Shown piece after piece: positions 1 through 8,832 of a stretch of DNA of 48,367 nucleotides. The notes under the pieces are model-generated. The model was not told the DNA's origin. It was given only the letters and a program-made list of their open reading frames with translations, and ran no database searches. The stretch's first letter is position 1. Each line of letters begins with the position of its first letter. The position numbers and the translations under genes are program-made. Source of the DNA: Lewinellaceae bacterium. GTDB lineage: Bacteria > Bacteroidota > Bacteroidia > Chitinophagales > Saprospiraceae. The stretch lies in NCBI GenBank assembly GCA_029976695.1, contig JARQTN010000152.1:1-48367 (forward strand), read 5' to 3'.

Positions 1-227
1 GCATTGTTGAAGAATGCCCTTGGATTGTGCCTGCTGCTTTCACCTGCATCATAGGGCTGATACCTGTAGTCGTAATACCCGGTTTCATAGGGATCAATAA
101 TATAGTGCCACTTGCCGTTCAGCGAAGTGGTTTGCCTGTGGCCGATATTTGTGATCAAGGGATTTTGAGCCTGGCAAAAAATCGGGATAAAAACGAGGAG
201 GCTGAAAGCGATAATATTGGTGCGCAT
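1..227 (-). CDS. Glycoside hydrolase family 2 enzyme, N-terminal part (cut by window edge)
   Basis: Only the first 75 codons are present; the gene continues past base 1. The start ATG at 227 opens a signal peptide (MRTNIIAFSLLVFIPIFCQA) followed by QNPLITNIGHRQTTSLNGKWHYI. The SLNGKW...DPYETGYYDYR pattern is typical of the N-terminal sugar-binding domain of GH2 beta-galactosidase/glucuronidase-like enzymes of Bacteroidota. An exported exo-acting glycosidase would fit its place as the last visible gene of the polysaccharide locus. Its start lies only 10 bases after the T-run of a strong hairpin (238-273), so it needs readthrough or its own promoter. The catalytic half is not in the window, so substrate cannot be judged. 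Confidence 0.75.
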   Translation of the reverse strand, partial: MRTNIIAFSLLVFIPIFCQAQNPLITNIGHRQTTSLNGKWHYIIDPYETGYYDYRYQPYDAGESSRHNPRAFFNN

Positions 228-237
228 AGCTGGAATT

Positions 238-273
238 AAAAAAAAGTACCTGCCAGACAGAACTGGCAGGTAC
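238..273 (-). terminator. Rho-independent terminator between the fasciclin gene and the GH2 gene
   Basis: On the minus strand a perfect 10-bp stem (GTACCTGCCA / TGGCAGGTAC, arms 264-273 and 246-255, loop 8) is followed by eight T. It lies 20 bases after the stop of the fasciclin-domain gene and 10 bases before the GH2 start codon, so it may act as a partial terminator inside the operon. Confidence 0.8.
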
Positions 274-292
274 ACCTTTTATGAAAAGAAAC

Positions 293-3097
293 TTACTGTT
301 TGATAAATCTGACAGTTCCCATGGCATTGCCATGCTCATCCTGGAAACTGGCAAAATACATGCCTTGCTGCAACCTGGATACTTCGAGGTTATTCTCGAC
401 CGGGTTGTTCACTTGCATCATGTACCTTCCGGTTACATCAAATACAGTCACCCGGTGTAATGGGGTATCTGATTCGATGTTGATCATATTGGTCGCCGGG
501 TTCGGATAGAAACGGAAGTTTTCAAGCTGGTCAATTTTCTGAACGCTGGTACTCCCCAGTCTCACTTGCCGCATATTATCGAAATAAAAAGTTGTTGGCA
601 TATCAGGCAGTGTCGCATTTTCAAATGGAAAATCAAAGAATAATGTGAGCCTGGTAAAAATATGGTTTGTTAGTTGCACACCAAGGTCATCATCGATTCC
701 TGACAAGTCCCAGCAAACCTCATTCCAGCCGGCTACAACGTCATTCTCAAATTGCCATGCAGGAAAATCAGATGTGCCAGTGGTTGCTTTCTCCAGCTTC
801 AATCGTACAATCCCACCTGTCGGAGACCAATAATCCATACAGACCATCAACATGTCGTTGTACAGGTTGAGCGGGCGTTCGACGTCATAATATATCCCTT
901 GCCATACATTCCCAGCGGTGTCTTTTACAAAAGAGCCAACCATGGATGAGTTGTTTCCATCATCCGGCGCCGGATTCGGGACGATCTCAAACTTTGTATT
1001 TGAGCCTCCGTTAAAGTCGGTCCATTCAGGCGAGAATTCAGGAGATTCATAATCAGCGATCATGTAAAACTCAGGATCATCCGGAAACTCCAGGACAGCA
1101 TCCACGATGTGCAACATTCCGTTCACACCGGCAACGTCTGGCGTCGTGATATTTGCATTGGCCACTTTTGCACCGGCCTCTGTCACAATGATATCCTGGC
1201 CATTCTGTGAAATCATATGCATGTCCTGGGTCATCATCTCCGCAGAAACAGTATCCGCGACAACATGGTGGAGCAATGCATTGTACAGCAGGTTGTCCGT
1301 ATTGTTCATCAAAGCATCCATGACATTCTGCGGCAGCGCATTGAACGCATCATCTGTCGGAGCGAATATCGTAACACCTGCTGCGTTGACAGGGCCCCAA
1401 AGATCCGCCGTACTCAACAGGTTTGAAAGGATGGTGTGATCGGGGCTGGTCTCAATGACCGTACCAAGAAGTTCCAGAATCGCACCGCCGCCATTGGTAA
1501 TCTTATAGACATTATCCAGGTAATAACACCTGTCTGCGGGCGGCACGACACCGAAATCGGGGAAGAAAGAGATCCTGGTATACAAATGACCCAGGCCGAC
1601 ATTCCCGTTAATATCCGGCTCTGAATAATCAAAGCACAATTCCTGCCATTCACCTGGAGTCGTATAATCAAGGATAATATTCAAATCCGGACCAGTTGCA
1701 GATCCCTCCAGCTTGAGTTGCAGGTTATCTGCTGCTTCTGCGTACATGGAAACGCAAACAGTAGCCTTGTTGCCGGTAAAGTCGATGGTATCCACGTCAG
1801 CGGCCCAGCCTCCCCAGGATTGAGCATCATTTGCTTTACACCATTGCTGCACCATCATACTTGAATTTACGGCATCCATGGAAGGGTTGGCCACGACAGG
1901 GAAAATACTGTCGCCAAAGTGGCCGTTCCCGAAGGACAGGGCCATTTGGATTGCCGTCCCCATGGGCTCGTAGTCGGAGATCAGGGCATAATCTTCATCC
2001 AGCCCGCTCCCTGTGGTCTTGACGATATTATCCAGGTAATAGGAAGTTTCTTCAGCAGGCACGACACCGCGATCCGGGAAGAGTGCAATGCGTGTGTATG
2101 TAAATCCAGCTGCTGTCCCGAAGTTGCCCTGGTTGTCAAAACCCATCAGGTCATAGCACAGCTGCTGCCATTCGCCGGGCGTGGTATAGTCCATGTCGAA
2201 ACTGACATCAGGCCCATCGCCCACATGATCCTCGATCTTGAATTGCATCAGGAATTCCTTGTCGCCATACACATCAATGCATACCTGTCCGGTTTGTCCG
2301 GTCAGCTCAAGCGGCTCCGGAAGATCAAAGTAATATCCGCCCCATGTGACTGCATCTGTTGCCTTTTTCCAGATCTGGACATTGCCACTTGTATTGATCC
2401 CGGATGGGTTCGGATTGGGCACGGCGGCAAACAAACTGTCCGCAAAATATCCATTCCCGAAGGAACCACCCATCTTCAGGCCGTAGGGTTCATAGGCAGC
2501 CATGATTTTTGTCACTGTATTGGCTTTCGTGCCCGTTGTCTTTTTAATGTTGTCGACATAATAGGCCGTTTCTACAGCTGGCACACCTTCCCGGCCGGGA
2601 AAGAGGACCAGTTTATTGTACGTAAATCCCTGTGCTGCACCGATTCCACCACCTGAATCTGCTCCGAAGAGGTCATAACAGAGCTGTTCCCATTCACCGG
2701 CAGCTGTGTATTCCAGGTCAAAGCTGAGGTCGGGTCCGCCGTCATTTGACTCCTCAAGCTTGACGCGCATCCGGAAGGGGTTTTCGCCATATACATCCAG
2801 GCAGATCATCCCGATTTCCCCCGTCAGGTCGATTGCTTCCGGCAGAAGGTAATTGTATCCGCCCCATGCAGCCGCATCGGTCGCCTTTTTCCAGAGCTGG
2901 ACACTGTCAGTCGTGTTGATGCCCGATGGATTTGGGTTGGCAACAGGGGCAAACAGGCTGTCCCCAAAGTAGCCATTGTTGAAAGATTGAGCCATTTCGA
3001 GGGTCACTGTCTCCCAGTGGGAGATCACTTCGGTCGTTTGGCCTGCAGCCCAGAAAGGAATACTCAAAAAGAGTACAAAGTGTAAGAATTTTTTCAT
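293..3097 (-). CDS. Secreted surface protein: four repeated beta-sandwich modules, one fasciclin domain, T9SS sorting domain
   Basis: This is a 934-residue exported protein. After a signal peptide (1-19, ...FWAAGQ) come three related modules at about 28-188, 198-363 and 372-535. Each carries an NPxxxxxNxSxxVxxW/LxKAxDAxxWGG pattern, a GEWxxLCxD strand and a final YYxDN. A fasciclin (FAS1) domain follows at about 540-670 (FAPTDDAFNALP, HHVV, NGMLHIVDAVL), then a more diverged fourth module at about 676-845 and a T9SS type A sorting domain at 860-934 (FYPNPATN..., final FIKQ). The NPxPSGIN-type modules resemble carbohydrate-binding regions found with GH16 enzymes in Bacteroidota (from memory). 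Position 78 bases after susD suggests the surface glycan-binding protein of this locus. FAS1 may give adhesion. Binding is inferred, not shown. Confidence 0.8.
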   Translation of the reverse strand: MKKFLHFVLFLSIPFWAAGQTTEVISHWETVTLEMAQSFNNGYFGDSLFAPVANPNPSGINTTDSVQLWKKATDAAAWGGYNYLLPEAIDLTGEIGMICLDVYGENPFRMRVKLEESNDGGPDLSFDLEYTAAGEWEQLCYDLFGADSGGGIGAAQGFTYNKLVLFPGREGVPAVETAYYVDNIKKTTGTKANTVTKIMAAYEPYGLKMGGSFGNGYFADSLFAAVPNPNPSGINTSGNVQIWKKATDAVTWGGYYFDLPEPLELTGQTGQVCIDVYGDKEFLMQFKIEDHVGDGPDVSFDMDYTTPGEWQQLCYDLMGFDNQGNFGTAAGFTYTRIALFPDRGVVPAEETSYYLDNIVKTTGSGLDEDYALISDYEPMGTAIQMALSFGNGHFGDSIFPVVANPSMDAVNSSMMVQQWCKANDAQSWGGWAADVDTIDFTGNKATVCVSMYAEAADNLQLKLEGSATGPDLNIILDYTTPGEWQELCFDYSEPDINGNVGLGHLYTRISFFPDFGVVPPADRCYYLDNVYKITNGGGAILELLGTVIETSPDHTILSNLLSTADLWGPVNAAGVTIFAPTDDAFNALPQNVMDALMNNTDNLLYNALLHHVVADTVSAEMMTQDMHMISQNGQDIIVTEAGAKVANANITTPDVAGVNGMLHIVDAVLEFPDDPEFYMIADYESPEFSPEWTDFNGGSNTKFEIVPNPAPDDGNNSSMVGSFVKDTAGNVWQGIYYDVERPLNLYNDMLMVCMDYWSPTGGIVRLKLEKATTGTSDFPAWQFENDVVAGWNEVCWDLSGIDDDLGVQLTNHIFTRLTLFFDFPFENATLPDMPTTFYFDNMRQVRLGSTSVQKIDQLENFRFYPNPATNMINIESDTPLHRVTVFDVTGRYMMQVNNPVENNLEVSRLQQGMYFASFQDEHGNAMGTVRFIKQ

Positions 3098-3175
3098 AAT
3101 CAGAATTTTAAATGTGATCCAGTAAATAATTCAAGTTTATACAAACTGTAAAGGGATTCCTGTTTTGATGAACGA

Positions 3176-4726
3176 TCAATAACCTTCATTTTGCGGGTAA
3201 TCGGGCCCAAGCAGATCAAGCTCTGCCTGCGGAATCGGAAGGTTTACGTAATGCGGCTTGATGAACTGGCGGGCCACATTGCCGAAATCGTCATTTCCCG
3301 CAAAGCGGCGTACCTGGTCGACCAGTTTCCCGATCCTTTTGAGGAAGAAAAACCGGTGTCCCTCGAATGCCAGTTCGCGCGCATGTTCCTTCATCAGGTC
3401 AAGTTCGGTCAGGTTAAAGAAGGGCGGCACACCGGCCCGGTCCCTGATCGGATTGATCATTTCAAGTGCCTTGGCCTGGTTCCCCATCCGCATATATGCT
3501 TCCGCAGCCACGATATGCGTCTCCGCCAACCTGTAGATCATCAGGTTCTTGTAACTCACGGCTACTTCAGGCGGAATATCATCGTCAAAATATTTTTTTA
3601 CGGAAGGTGCGATCCGCGCATAATACTGGCTTTGGGTTGAACCCGTCCTCGGAATAATGATCTGGTCACCCAACTGCACGCCTGGGGGCAGGTTCTCCTC
3701 ATCGTTGTAATAGAATTTCCGGATGTAATAGGCATCCAGCCGTTTGTCAAAAAAATCGTACAGACCAAGGAGGTAATCATTGGGATAAATAAACCCGAAT
3801 CCGCGTCCGCCCTGCTCCAGGCTGAACTTGGCACCTTCGACTTCATAATACCTGGCCATGAAATTTGCCGGGATCATGTTGCCCGGGCCACCCCCGGCAA
3901 CGCCTTCAGCGAGCTGGATGACAAACAGTGCTTCCTCATTATTCCGGTCACCTGTAAATACACTTGCCGGGTTATCAATCAAACGGTAGAATCCGCTATT
4001 GATCACCGCTTCTGCATGTTCTGCGGCTGTTGCCCAGTCTTCTTCCCAAAGAGCCGCTTTCGCCTTCAGATGCCTTGCCAAAGCCTGGGTCAACCGGCCT
4101 GGTTGATCCGTCCATGGCAGGTTTGCAATCGCAAAATCAAAATCCTCATGCAGGGCGGTAAAAATTTCTTCTGTCGAGGATGGGGCCTGTGCCCTGTCAA
4201 ATACATTCTCAGGCGTGGTAGGCTCATTCTTTACATAGACATTCTTGAACATGCGCCAGAGGTGGAATAGGGAATGTGCACGGAAAAGTCGTGCTTCGGC
4301 GATCGCTTTCAGCCGCTCCCCTTCATCCATCCCCTCCACTTTTTCTGCTGCGACAATGAGTGCGTTTGCCCTGTCGATCACCTTGTAGTAATGCCGCCAG
4401 ATACGTTGCAGGAAGTTCGAACCGTAGAGGATCGGGGACATAGCGTTCGGATCAAAATCCCCGATGATGGAGATGTAGCCTACACGTGGCACACACAAAT
4501 CGTGCTGAGCATAGACCCAGAGCGTCTTTGAATTCTCATTTGGCCCAATCGAATAATGGTCCCGGTGCACATTGTAAAGCCCGATCACCCCTGTCTTGAT
4601 CCCTTCAGGGTCGTTGTAGAGAAAATCAATGGAAACATCTGTGAGAGGCGTCTCTTCCAGGAAATCACTGCAAGAGACCAAACCGGTAAAAACGATAGCG
4701 AGACCGATATAATATATCTTTTTCAT
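3176..4726 (-). CDS. susD: SusD/RagB-family outer-membrane glycan-binding lipoprotein
   Basis: It captures oligosaccharide at the cell surface and lids the SusC transporter. The start at 4726 (MKKIYYIGLAIVFTGLVSC) gives a lipoprotein signal with Cys19 as the lipidation site; an in-frame upstream ATG at 4807 would bury this signal and overlap susC, so it is rejected. The 516-residue product has the SusD pattern: CSDFLEETP at the mature N-terminus, TPR-like helices with AEARLFRAHSLFHLWRMF, and the C-terminal MIYRLAETHIVAAEAYMRMG and ELAFEGHRFFFLKRIGK blocks. It starts 22 bases after susC ends, as in a standard susCD pair. Confidence 0.95.
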   Translation of the reverse strand: MKKIYYIGLAIVFTGLVSCSDFLEETPLTDVSIDFLYNDPEGIKTGVIGLYNVHRDHYSIGPNENSKTLWVYAQHDLCVPRVGYISIIGDFDPNAMSPILYGSNFLQRIWRHYYKVIDRANALIVAAEKVEGMDEGERLKAIAEARLFRAHSLFHLWRMFKNVYVKNEPTTPENVFDRAQAPSSTEEIFTALHEDFDFAIANLPWTDQPGRLTQALARHLKAKAALWEEDWATAAEHAEAVINSGFYRLIDNPASVFTGDRNNEEALFVIQLAEGVAGGGPGNMIPANFMARYYEVEGAKFSLEQGGRGFGFIYPNDYLLGLYDFFDKRLDAYYIRKFYYNDEENLPPGVQLGDQIIIPRTGSTQSQYYARIAPSVKKYFDDDIPPEVAVSYKNLMIYRLAETHIVAAEAYMRMGNQAKALEMINPIRDRAGVPPFFNLTELDLMKEHARELAFEGHRFFFLKRIGKLVDQVRRFAGNDDFGNVARQFIKPHYVNLPIPQAELDLLGPDYPQNEGY

Positions 4727-4748
4727 AAAAATGAAATTGTTCGATTGA

Positions 4749-7736
4749 TCAATTGGATATCTTGATTCCGAAAATGATACTCTTGGCATCCGGATAACTT
4801 CCCACATTCACCTCAGGACTGTAGGAAAGGAAGTCAGTCCACGTGACCAGGTTTGTTCCAGTCGCATAGATGGTAACATCTCCCAGCCCTGCCTTGCCAA
4901 TCAATTTAACAGGCAGATGGTAAGCTACAGACAGTGTCCGAAGCCGCACATATGAAGCATCCTGCACCGCGGCGGACCAGATGTAGTCATCCGCCTGGCC
5001 CCTGCGTGGCCTGGGAAAAGTCGCGTTTGTGTTTTCAGGCAACCAGTAATCCACCTTGATCCCGTTCAGCACACCCTGGAGTGTTCCCCCCGAGTTGTAG
5101 TCCGCAAGGAAGAAATTGGACCTGGTCGCCCCCTGTACGGCATAGACATCGGCGTATACCTCGAGCCCGCCAAAGCTGATGTTGGTCGCCAGGTTGCCAT
5201 ACCAGTCCGGATCTGCATTGATGATCACCCTGTCATCTGCCGTAATTGCTCCGTCTCCGTCAATATCTGTCACCCTGATCCTGCCCGGTGTCGCATCCGG
5301 CATGTGGGAGCCTGCAATTTCTTCAGTAGTCTGCCAGATCCCGTCATACTGGAACTGGTAGATCACATTGATCGGATGGCCGATAAACCTGTTCCTGGAA
5401 ATATCATCTAGCGGGTTTCCTTCATCATCGACCTCACCGAAAAGTTCAAGGATCTCATTCCTGTTCCGCGTAAAACTGCCCATTAGTGTCCAGTTCAATT
5501 TATTGGACCGGATCAGCCCGATCTCCAAACCAAGTTCGATTCCCCGATTCCTGACCTGGCCAATATTCGATATGATGGTAGTGTATCCTGTCCCGCCTGG
5601 CGTCGTCCTGTCAACCAGGAGGTCAGTCGTCTCTGTATCGTAAAATTCAAAACTTCCCACAACCCTGTTTTTCAGGAGCCCGAAATCGAGCCCGATATTC
5701 AAGGTCGTCGATGTCTCCCATTTCAAGTCGGGATTGAAAAGGGATGATCCAGCCTGGTAACCGCCGGCTGTTTCATCGCCAAACAGGTAATTCTCCGGAG
5801 ATGCAAGTCCCAGTGTCTGGTATGGCTGGATCGCCTCGTTTCCGACGGATCCGTAGCTCGCCCGGAATTTCAGTTCGTTGATGAGTTCCACTTCGGACAA
5901 AAAGGCCTCGCGATGGATTTTCCAGCCAACAGCAAATGACGGGAAGAAGCCCCACTTGTTATCCGGAGCAAAGACTGAAGAACCATCAGCACGCGCGGTG
6001 GCAGTCAGGAGATACCTGTCAAACAGGTTCAACCTGACCCGGCCCATGTATGAGAGCAAGGCGCGGTCCCATGCGACCCTTTCTACCGGGAGGATGGTGG
6101 ATGCAGAGGCGATCCCGTTGTATCCGAGCAGGTCGTTTGGAAAACCTGTCGCTTCTGTTGTTGAGTTGTCATATTTTCGCTCATTGATACTCTGCAGAAG
6201 AGTGACATCAAAGTTGTGCACATCGCTTATTTTGGTATCATAGGTGAGAATATTTTCGATGAGGTATTCATTCCTGCTGTCTGAAAAGAGCGCTGCACGT
6301 CCGTCTACAGCAAAAGCCTGGGAATGCAGGCTGCTCTGATAGCTTCCCCCAGTCCGGTTTCTACGTGTTAAATATGCGTTGAGCCGGTATTTTATTTTCG
6401 GCAGGAACTCATATTCACCGAATAATGTGAAGTTGTATTCATTCGCCTTCAGGTCCCTGTTGGATTCCCTGAGATCCCAAAGTGGATTGGTAAAATTGGG
6501 ATTGTCAGTTGGAAACCGGAGCAATTCGCCATTATCATCCCGCACCTTTGCCAGAGGCTGCAGTGTGATGAATCTTGTATACGCATTTGTCTCGATATCC
6601 TGTCTGTCCGTGAGGAGATACAGGTTGGCACCAAAACTGAGTTTGTCTGACACTTTCTGGTCTATGTTCAGGCGTGCCGTACCCCGTTTATATGCCGATC
6701 CGGGGACAAGCCCTTTCTGGTCCCAGTAACTAAAACTCGCATAAAACTTGGTGAATTCCCCACCACCTGAAAGGGAAAGGGAATGGTTCTGCTGCTCCGG
6801 ATTGCGCATTACTTCATCTTCCCAGTCCACAAACTCCCCGGATTCCAGCGATTCCCGCTGAATGGACGTGAATACAAATTCGTCCGGCTCATAGTCCCCC
6901 TGGGGATTATCCGTACGAAAAGCCTCCCTGCGCATCTGGGCCCATTCCTCACCGCTATACAGGTCAAAGTTCTTGCTGAGCCACTGCTGGCCATAGAACC
7001 CGTGATAATTCACCTTCACGCCACCTGAACCGCCCCGTTTCGTAGTCACGAGGATCACGCCGTTGGAAGCGCGCGCTCCGTAAATTGCCTGGGCAGAGGC
7101 ATCTTTCAGCACCTCGATCGATTCTACATCCTCAGGATTGATGGCATTGATATTGTCGGCAGGCACACCATCGATGATAAATAGCGGGGCATTCCCCCCA
7201 AGAAGTGATGATCTCCCCCGGATCAGGATATTCGATGTCCCGCCAGGCCTTGCATCTGCAAGGGTGACCTGGATCCCGGGAGACCTGCCACGCAGCATTT
7301 CAGCGATATTGGTAGTCGGGACACGCGTGGCATCTTCTACTTCAATGACGGCAACTGAACTCACGAGATCACTCTTCCGTTGGGTCCCATACCCGGTGAC
7401 GACAATTTCCTCAAGCATTTCTGATTCAGCTTCCAGTACGATATTGAAGACCCGGTCAGGTCCAACCGTCATCCGCTGGGTATGGTGCCCAACATAGGTA
7501 AACTCGATCATGGCATCGTTTCCCGATACCATCAGTGTGAAATTCCCGTCCAGGTCGGTTGTAGTCCCGTTAGAGGTGCCGATTTCAAGGATGTTGACCC
7601 CGATCAACGGAATGCCATTTTCATCCACGACATTGCCGGAAATCTCCACCTGGGCTGCAAGAGGCCACAAAAAAGTGCACAGGAAAAACACAAGCAGCAA
7701 TCCTTGTTTGGCTTTTTCATTGGTTAGGTTTCCCAT
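4749..7736 (-). CDS. susC: SusC/RagA-family TonB-dependent outer-membrane transporter
   Basis: This 995-residue protein imports oligosaccharides across the outer membrane using TonB energy and pairs with the SusD downstream. After a signal peptide (about 1-28) there is a carboxypeptidase-D-like domain (ISGNVVDENGIPLIGVNILEIGTSNGTTTDLDGNF, about 32-105), the SusC signature EEIVVTGYGTQRK, a plug domain (LFIIDGVPADNINAINPEDVESIEVLKDASAQAIYGARASNGVILVTTKRG in pieces) and a long beta-barrel ending YSPEVNVGSYPDAKSIIFGIKI. The length is typical. It starts 26 bases after the GH16 gene stops, so both are likely on one transcript. Confidence 0.96.
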   Translation of the reverse strand: MGNLTNEKAKQGLLLVFFLCTFLWPLAAQVEISGNVVDENGIPLIGVNILEIGTSNGTTTDLDGNFTLMVSGNDAMIEFTYVGHHTQRMTVGPDRVFNIVLEAESEMLEEIVVTGYGTQRKSDLVSSVAVIEVEDATRVPTTNIAEMLRGRSPGIQVTLADARPGGTSNILIRGRSSLLGGNAPLFIIDGVPADNINAINPEDVESIEVLKDASAQAIYGARASNGVILVTTKRGGSGGVKVNYHGFYGQQWLSKNFDLYSGEEWAQMRREAFRTDNPQGDYEPDEFVFTSIQRESLESGEFVDWEDEVMRNPEQQNHSLSLSGGGEFTKFYASFSYWDQKGLVPGSAYKRGTARLNIDQKVSDKLSFGANLYLLTDRQDIETNAYTRFITLQPLAKVRDDNGELLRFPTDNPNFTNPLWDLRESNRDLKANEYNFTLFGEYEFLPKIKYRLNAYLTRRNRTGGSYQSSLHSQAFAVDGRAALFSDSRNEYLIENILTYDTKISDVHNFDVTLLQSINERKYDNSTTEATGFPNDLLGYNGIASASTILPVERVAWDRALLSYMGRVRLNLFDRYLLTATARADGSSVFAPDNKWGFFPSFAVGWKIHREAFLSEVELINELKFRASYGSVGNEAIQPYQTLGLASPENYLFGDETAGGYQAGSSLFNPDLKWETSTTLNIGLDFGLLKNRVVGSFEFYDTETTDLLVDRTTPGGTGYTTIISNIGQVRNRGIELGLEIGLIRSNKLNWTLMGSFTRNRNEILELFGEVDDEGNPLDDISRNRFIGHPINVIYQFQYDGIWQTTEEIAGSHMPDATPGRIRVTDIDGDGAITADDRVIINADPDWYGNLATNISFGGLEVYADVYAVQGATRSNFFLADYNSGGTLQGVLNGIKVDYWLPENTNATFPRPRRGQADDYIWSAAVQDASYVRLRTLSVAYHLPVKLIGKAGLGDVTIYATGTNLVTWTDFLSYSPEVNVGSYPDAKSIIFGIKISN

Positions 7737-7762
7737 ACGTTAAGATTTAAATAGCATGCACA

Positions 7763-8611
7763 TTACTCTGAATTTTCATTTTCTTCCTTCTGATAAACGC
7801 GGATATAATCAACCTCCAGGGTCTGCGGAAACACTGTTGTACTGTCCGGGTTGCCCGCTCTCCAACTGCCGCCTACCGCCAAGTTGATAATAAAATAGAA
7901 GGGATCATTAAAAGGATACCGGTCTGAATCCACTGAATCGCGTGTAATCTCATAATACTTCAGGTCGTCGACCAGCCACGCCATCCGGTCCTTTTCCCAA
8001 TCAAGCGAATAGATATGGAAGTCATCCGCAAAAGTCCCTTCCTCAAGTTCATAATATGCCTTGTTCAGTTTTCGCCATTTCCTGCCCTGGTAATGGACCG
8101 TGCCCTGTGCCAGTGAAGGCTGGTTGCCTGCAAGCTCGAGAATATCGATCTCCCCGCATTTTGGCCACCCAATATCATACCTCGAGGCGCCGAGCATCCA
8201 CAATGCCGGCCACATTCCCTTGCCGATCGGCATTTTGGCACGGATATCGATACGTCCGAATCTGAATTCGCGCTTTCCGGCTGACTGGATCCTTGAAGAA
8301 GTATAATCATATCCGCCTTTCTCTTCTTCCCTGGCTGTGATGATCAATTTACCTTCCCTGACCTCTGTATTTTCCCGTGTATAGTATTGCTTTTGTTTGT
8401 TTCCCCAGCCGCAGATCTTCGGGCAGCCATCACCAATCTCATAATTCCAGGATGACTCATCAAGTTCCGAACCATCAAATTCATCACTCCAAACAAGCTT
8501 GTATTTTCCCACATCGGGGTCTGCGGGCAAGTCCGTGATCAACCACTTGCCACTACAACACAGTCCGACAATTGATAAAACACCGAGTAAATGCTTGTAA
8601 GGAAAAAACAT
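7763..8611 (-). CDS. GH16 endo-beta-1,3(4)-glucanase (laminarinase-like) lipoprotein
   Basis: It cleaves internal beta-1,3 or mixed beta-glucan links. The start at 8611 (MFFPYKHLLGVLSIVGLCC) gives a lipoprotein-type signal; an in-frame start 39 codons earlier has no signal and is less likely. The 282-residue product carries the GH16 core: WSDEFDG (41-47), GWGNKQKQYYT (68-78), the catalytic motif EIDILE (154-159, nucleophile Glu154, acid/base Glu159) and a closing VDYIRVYQ. The absence of extra domains and the GWPxCGEIDILE context point to the laminarinase-like branch. It is the first gene of the operon that continues into susC. This gene is the main basis for proposing a laminarin-like substrate. 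Confidence 0.92.
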   Translation of the reverse strand: MFFPYKHLLGVLSIVGLCCSGKWLITDLPADPDVGKYKLVWSDEFDGSELDESSWNYEIGDGCPKICGWGNKQKQYYTRENTEVREGKLIITAREEEKGGYDYTSSRIQSAGKREFRFGRIDIRAKMPIGKGMWPALWMLGASRYDIGWPKCGEIDILELAGNQPSLAQGTVHYQGRKWRKLNKAYYELEEGTFADDFHIYSLDWEKDRMAWLVDDLKYYEITRDSVDSDRYPFNDPFYFIINLAVGGSWRAGNPDSTTVFPQTLEVDYIRVYQKEENENSE

Positions 8612-8700
8612 AAGCCAGATTCCGTTTTTGTCCGAATTAATGTATAAGAAATAGATGTAGCAAAAACAGTTATTCGTACATCTGCCTGAATACCTCCTAC

Positions 8701-8728
8701 TAAAAATACGATACGGGTTTACAAACAA
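8701..8728 (-). promoter_or_regulatory. Candidate promoter of the GH16-susC-susD operon
   Basis: On the minus strand TTG (8726-8728) is followed after 17 bases by TATTTTTA (8701-8708), a 7/8 match to the Bacteroidota -7 box TAnnTTTG. It lies about 90 bases upstream of the GH16 start. One arm of an 8-bp inverted repeat (ATACGATA, 8706-8713; mate at 8768-8775) overlaps it. Confidence 0.35.
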
Positions 8729-8781
8729 GACATAATCTCATCCTAAAAACCTACAACATGAGGGAAATATCGTATCAGAAC

Positions 8782-8803
8782 ACCACAACAATACCACAAC
8801 AAT
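8782..8803. repeat. Two tandem copies of an 11-bp repeat
   Basis: ACCACAACAAT occurs at 8782-8792 and again, exactly, at 8793-8803, between the regulator's stop and the GH16 promoter region. It could be a regulator site or simple-sequence noise. Confidence 0.5.
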
Positions 8804-8832
8804 GCCTCTACAAATGCCCAATACAGCTTGAT

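Noticed and set aside
293-2100. Repeated modules considered as a CRISPR-like or satellite array
   Set aside because: The repeats are long (about 500 bases), diverged and in frame; they are duplicated protein domains.
1919-2656. A 245-codon plus-strand open frame inside the fasciclin-domain gene
   Set aside because: It is antisense to a clear coding gene with signal peptide and domains; the encoded protein has no recognisable features.
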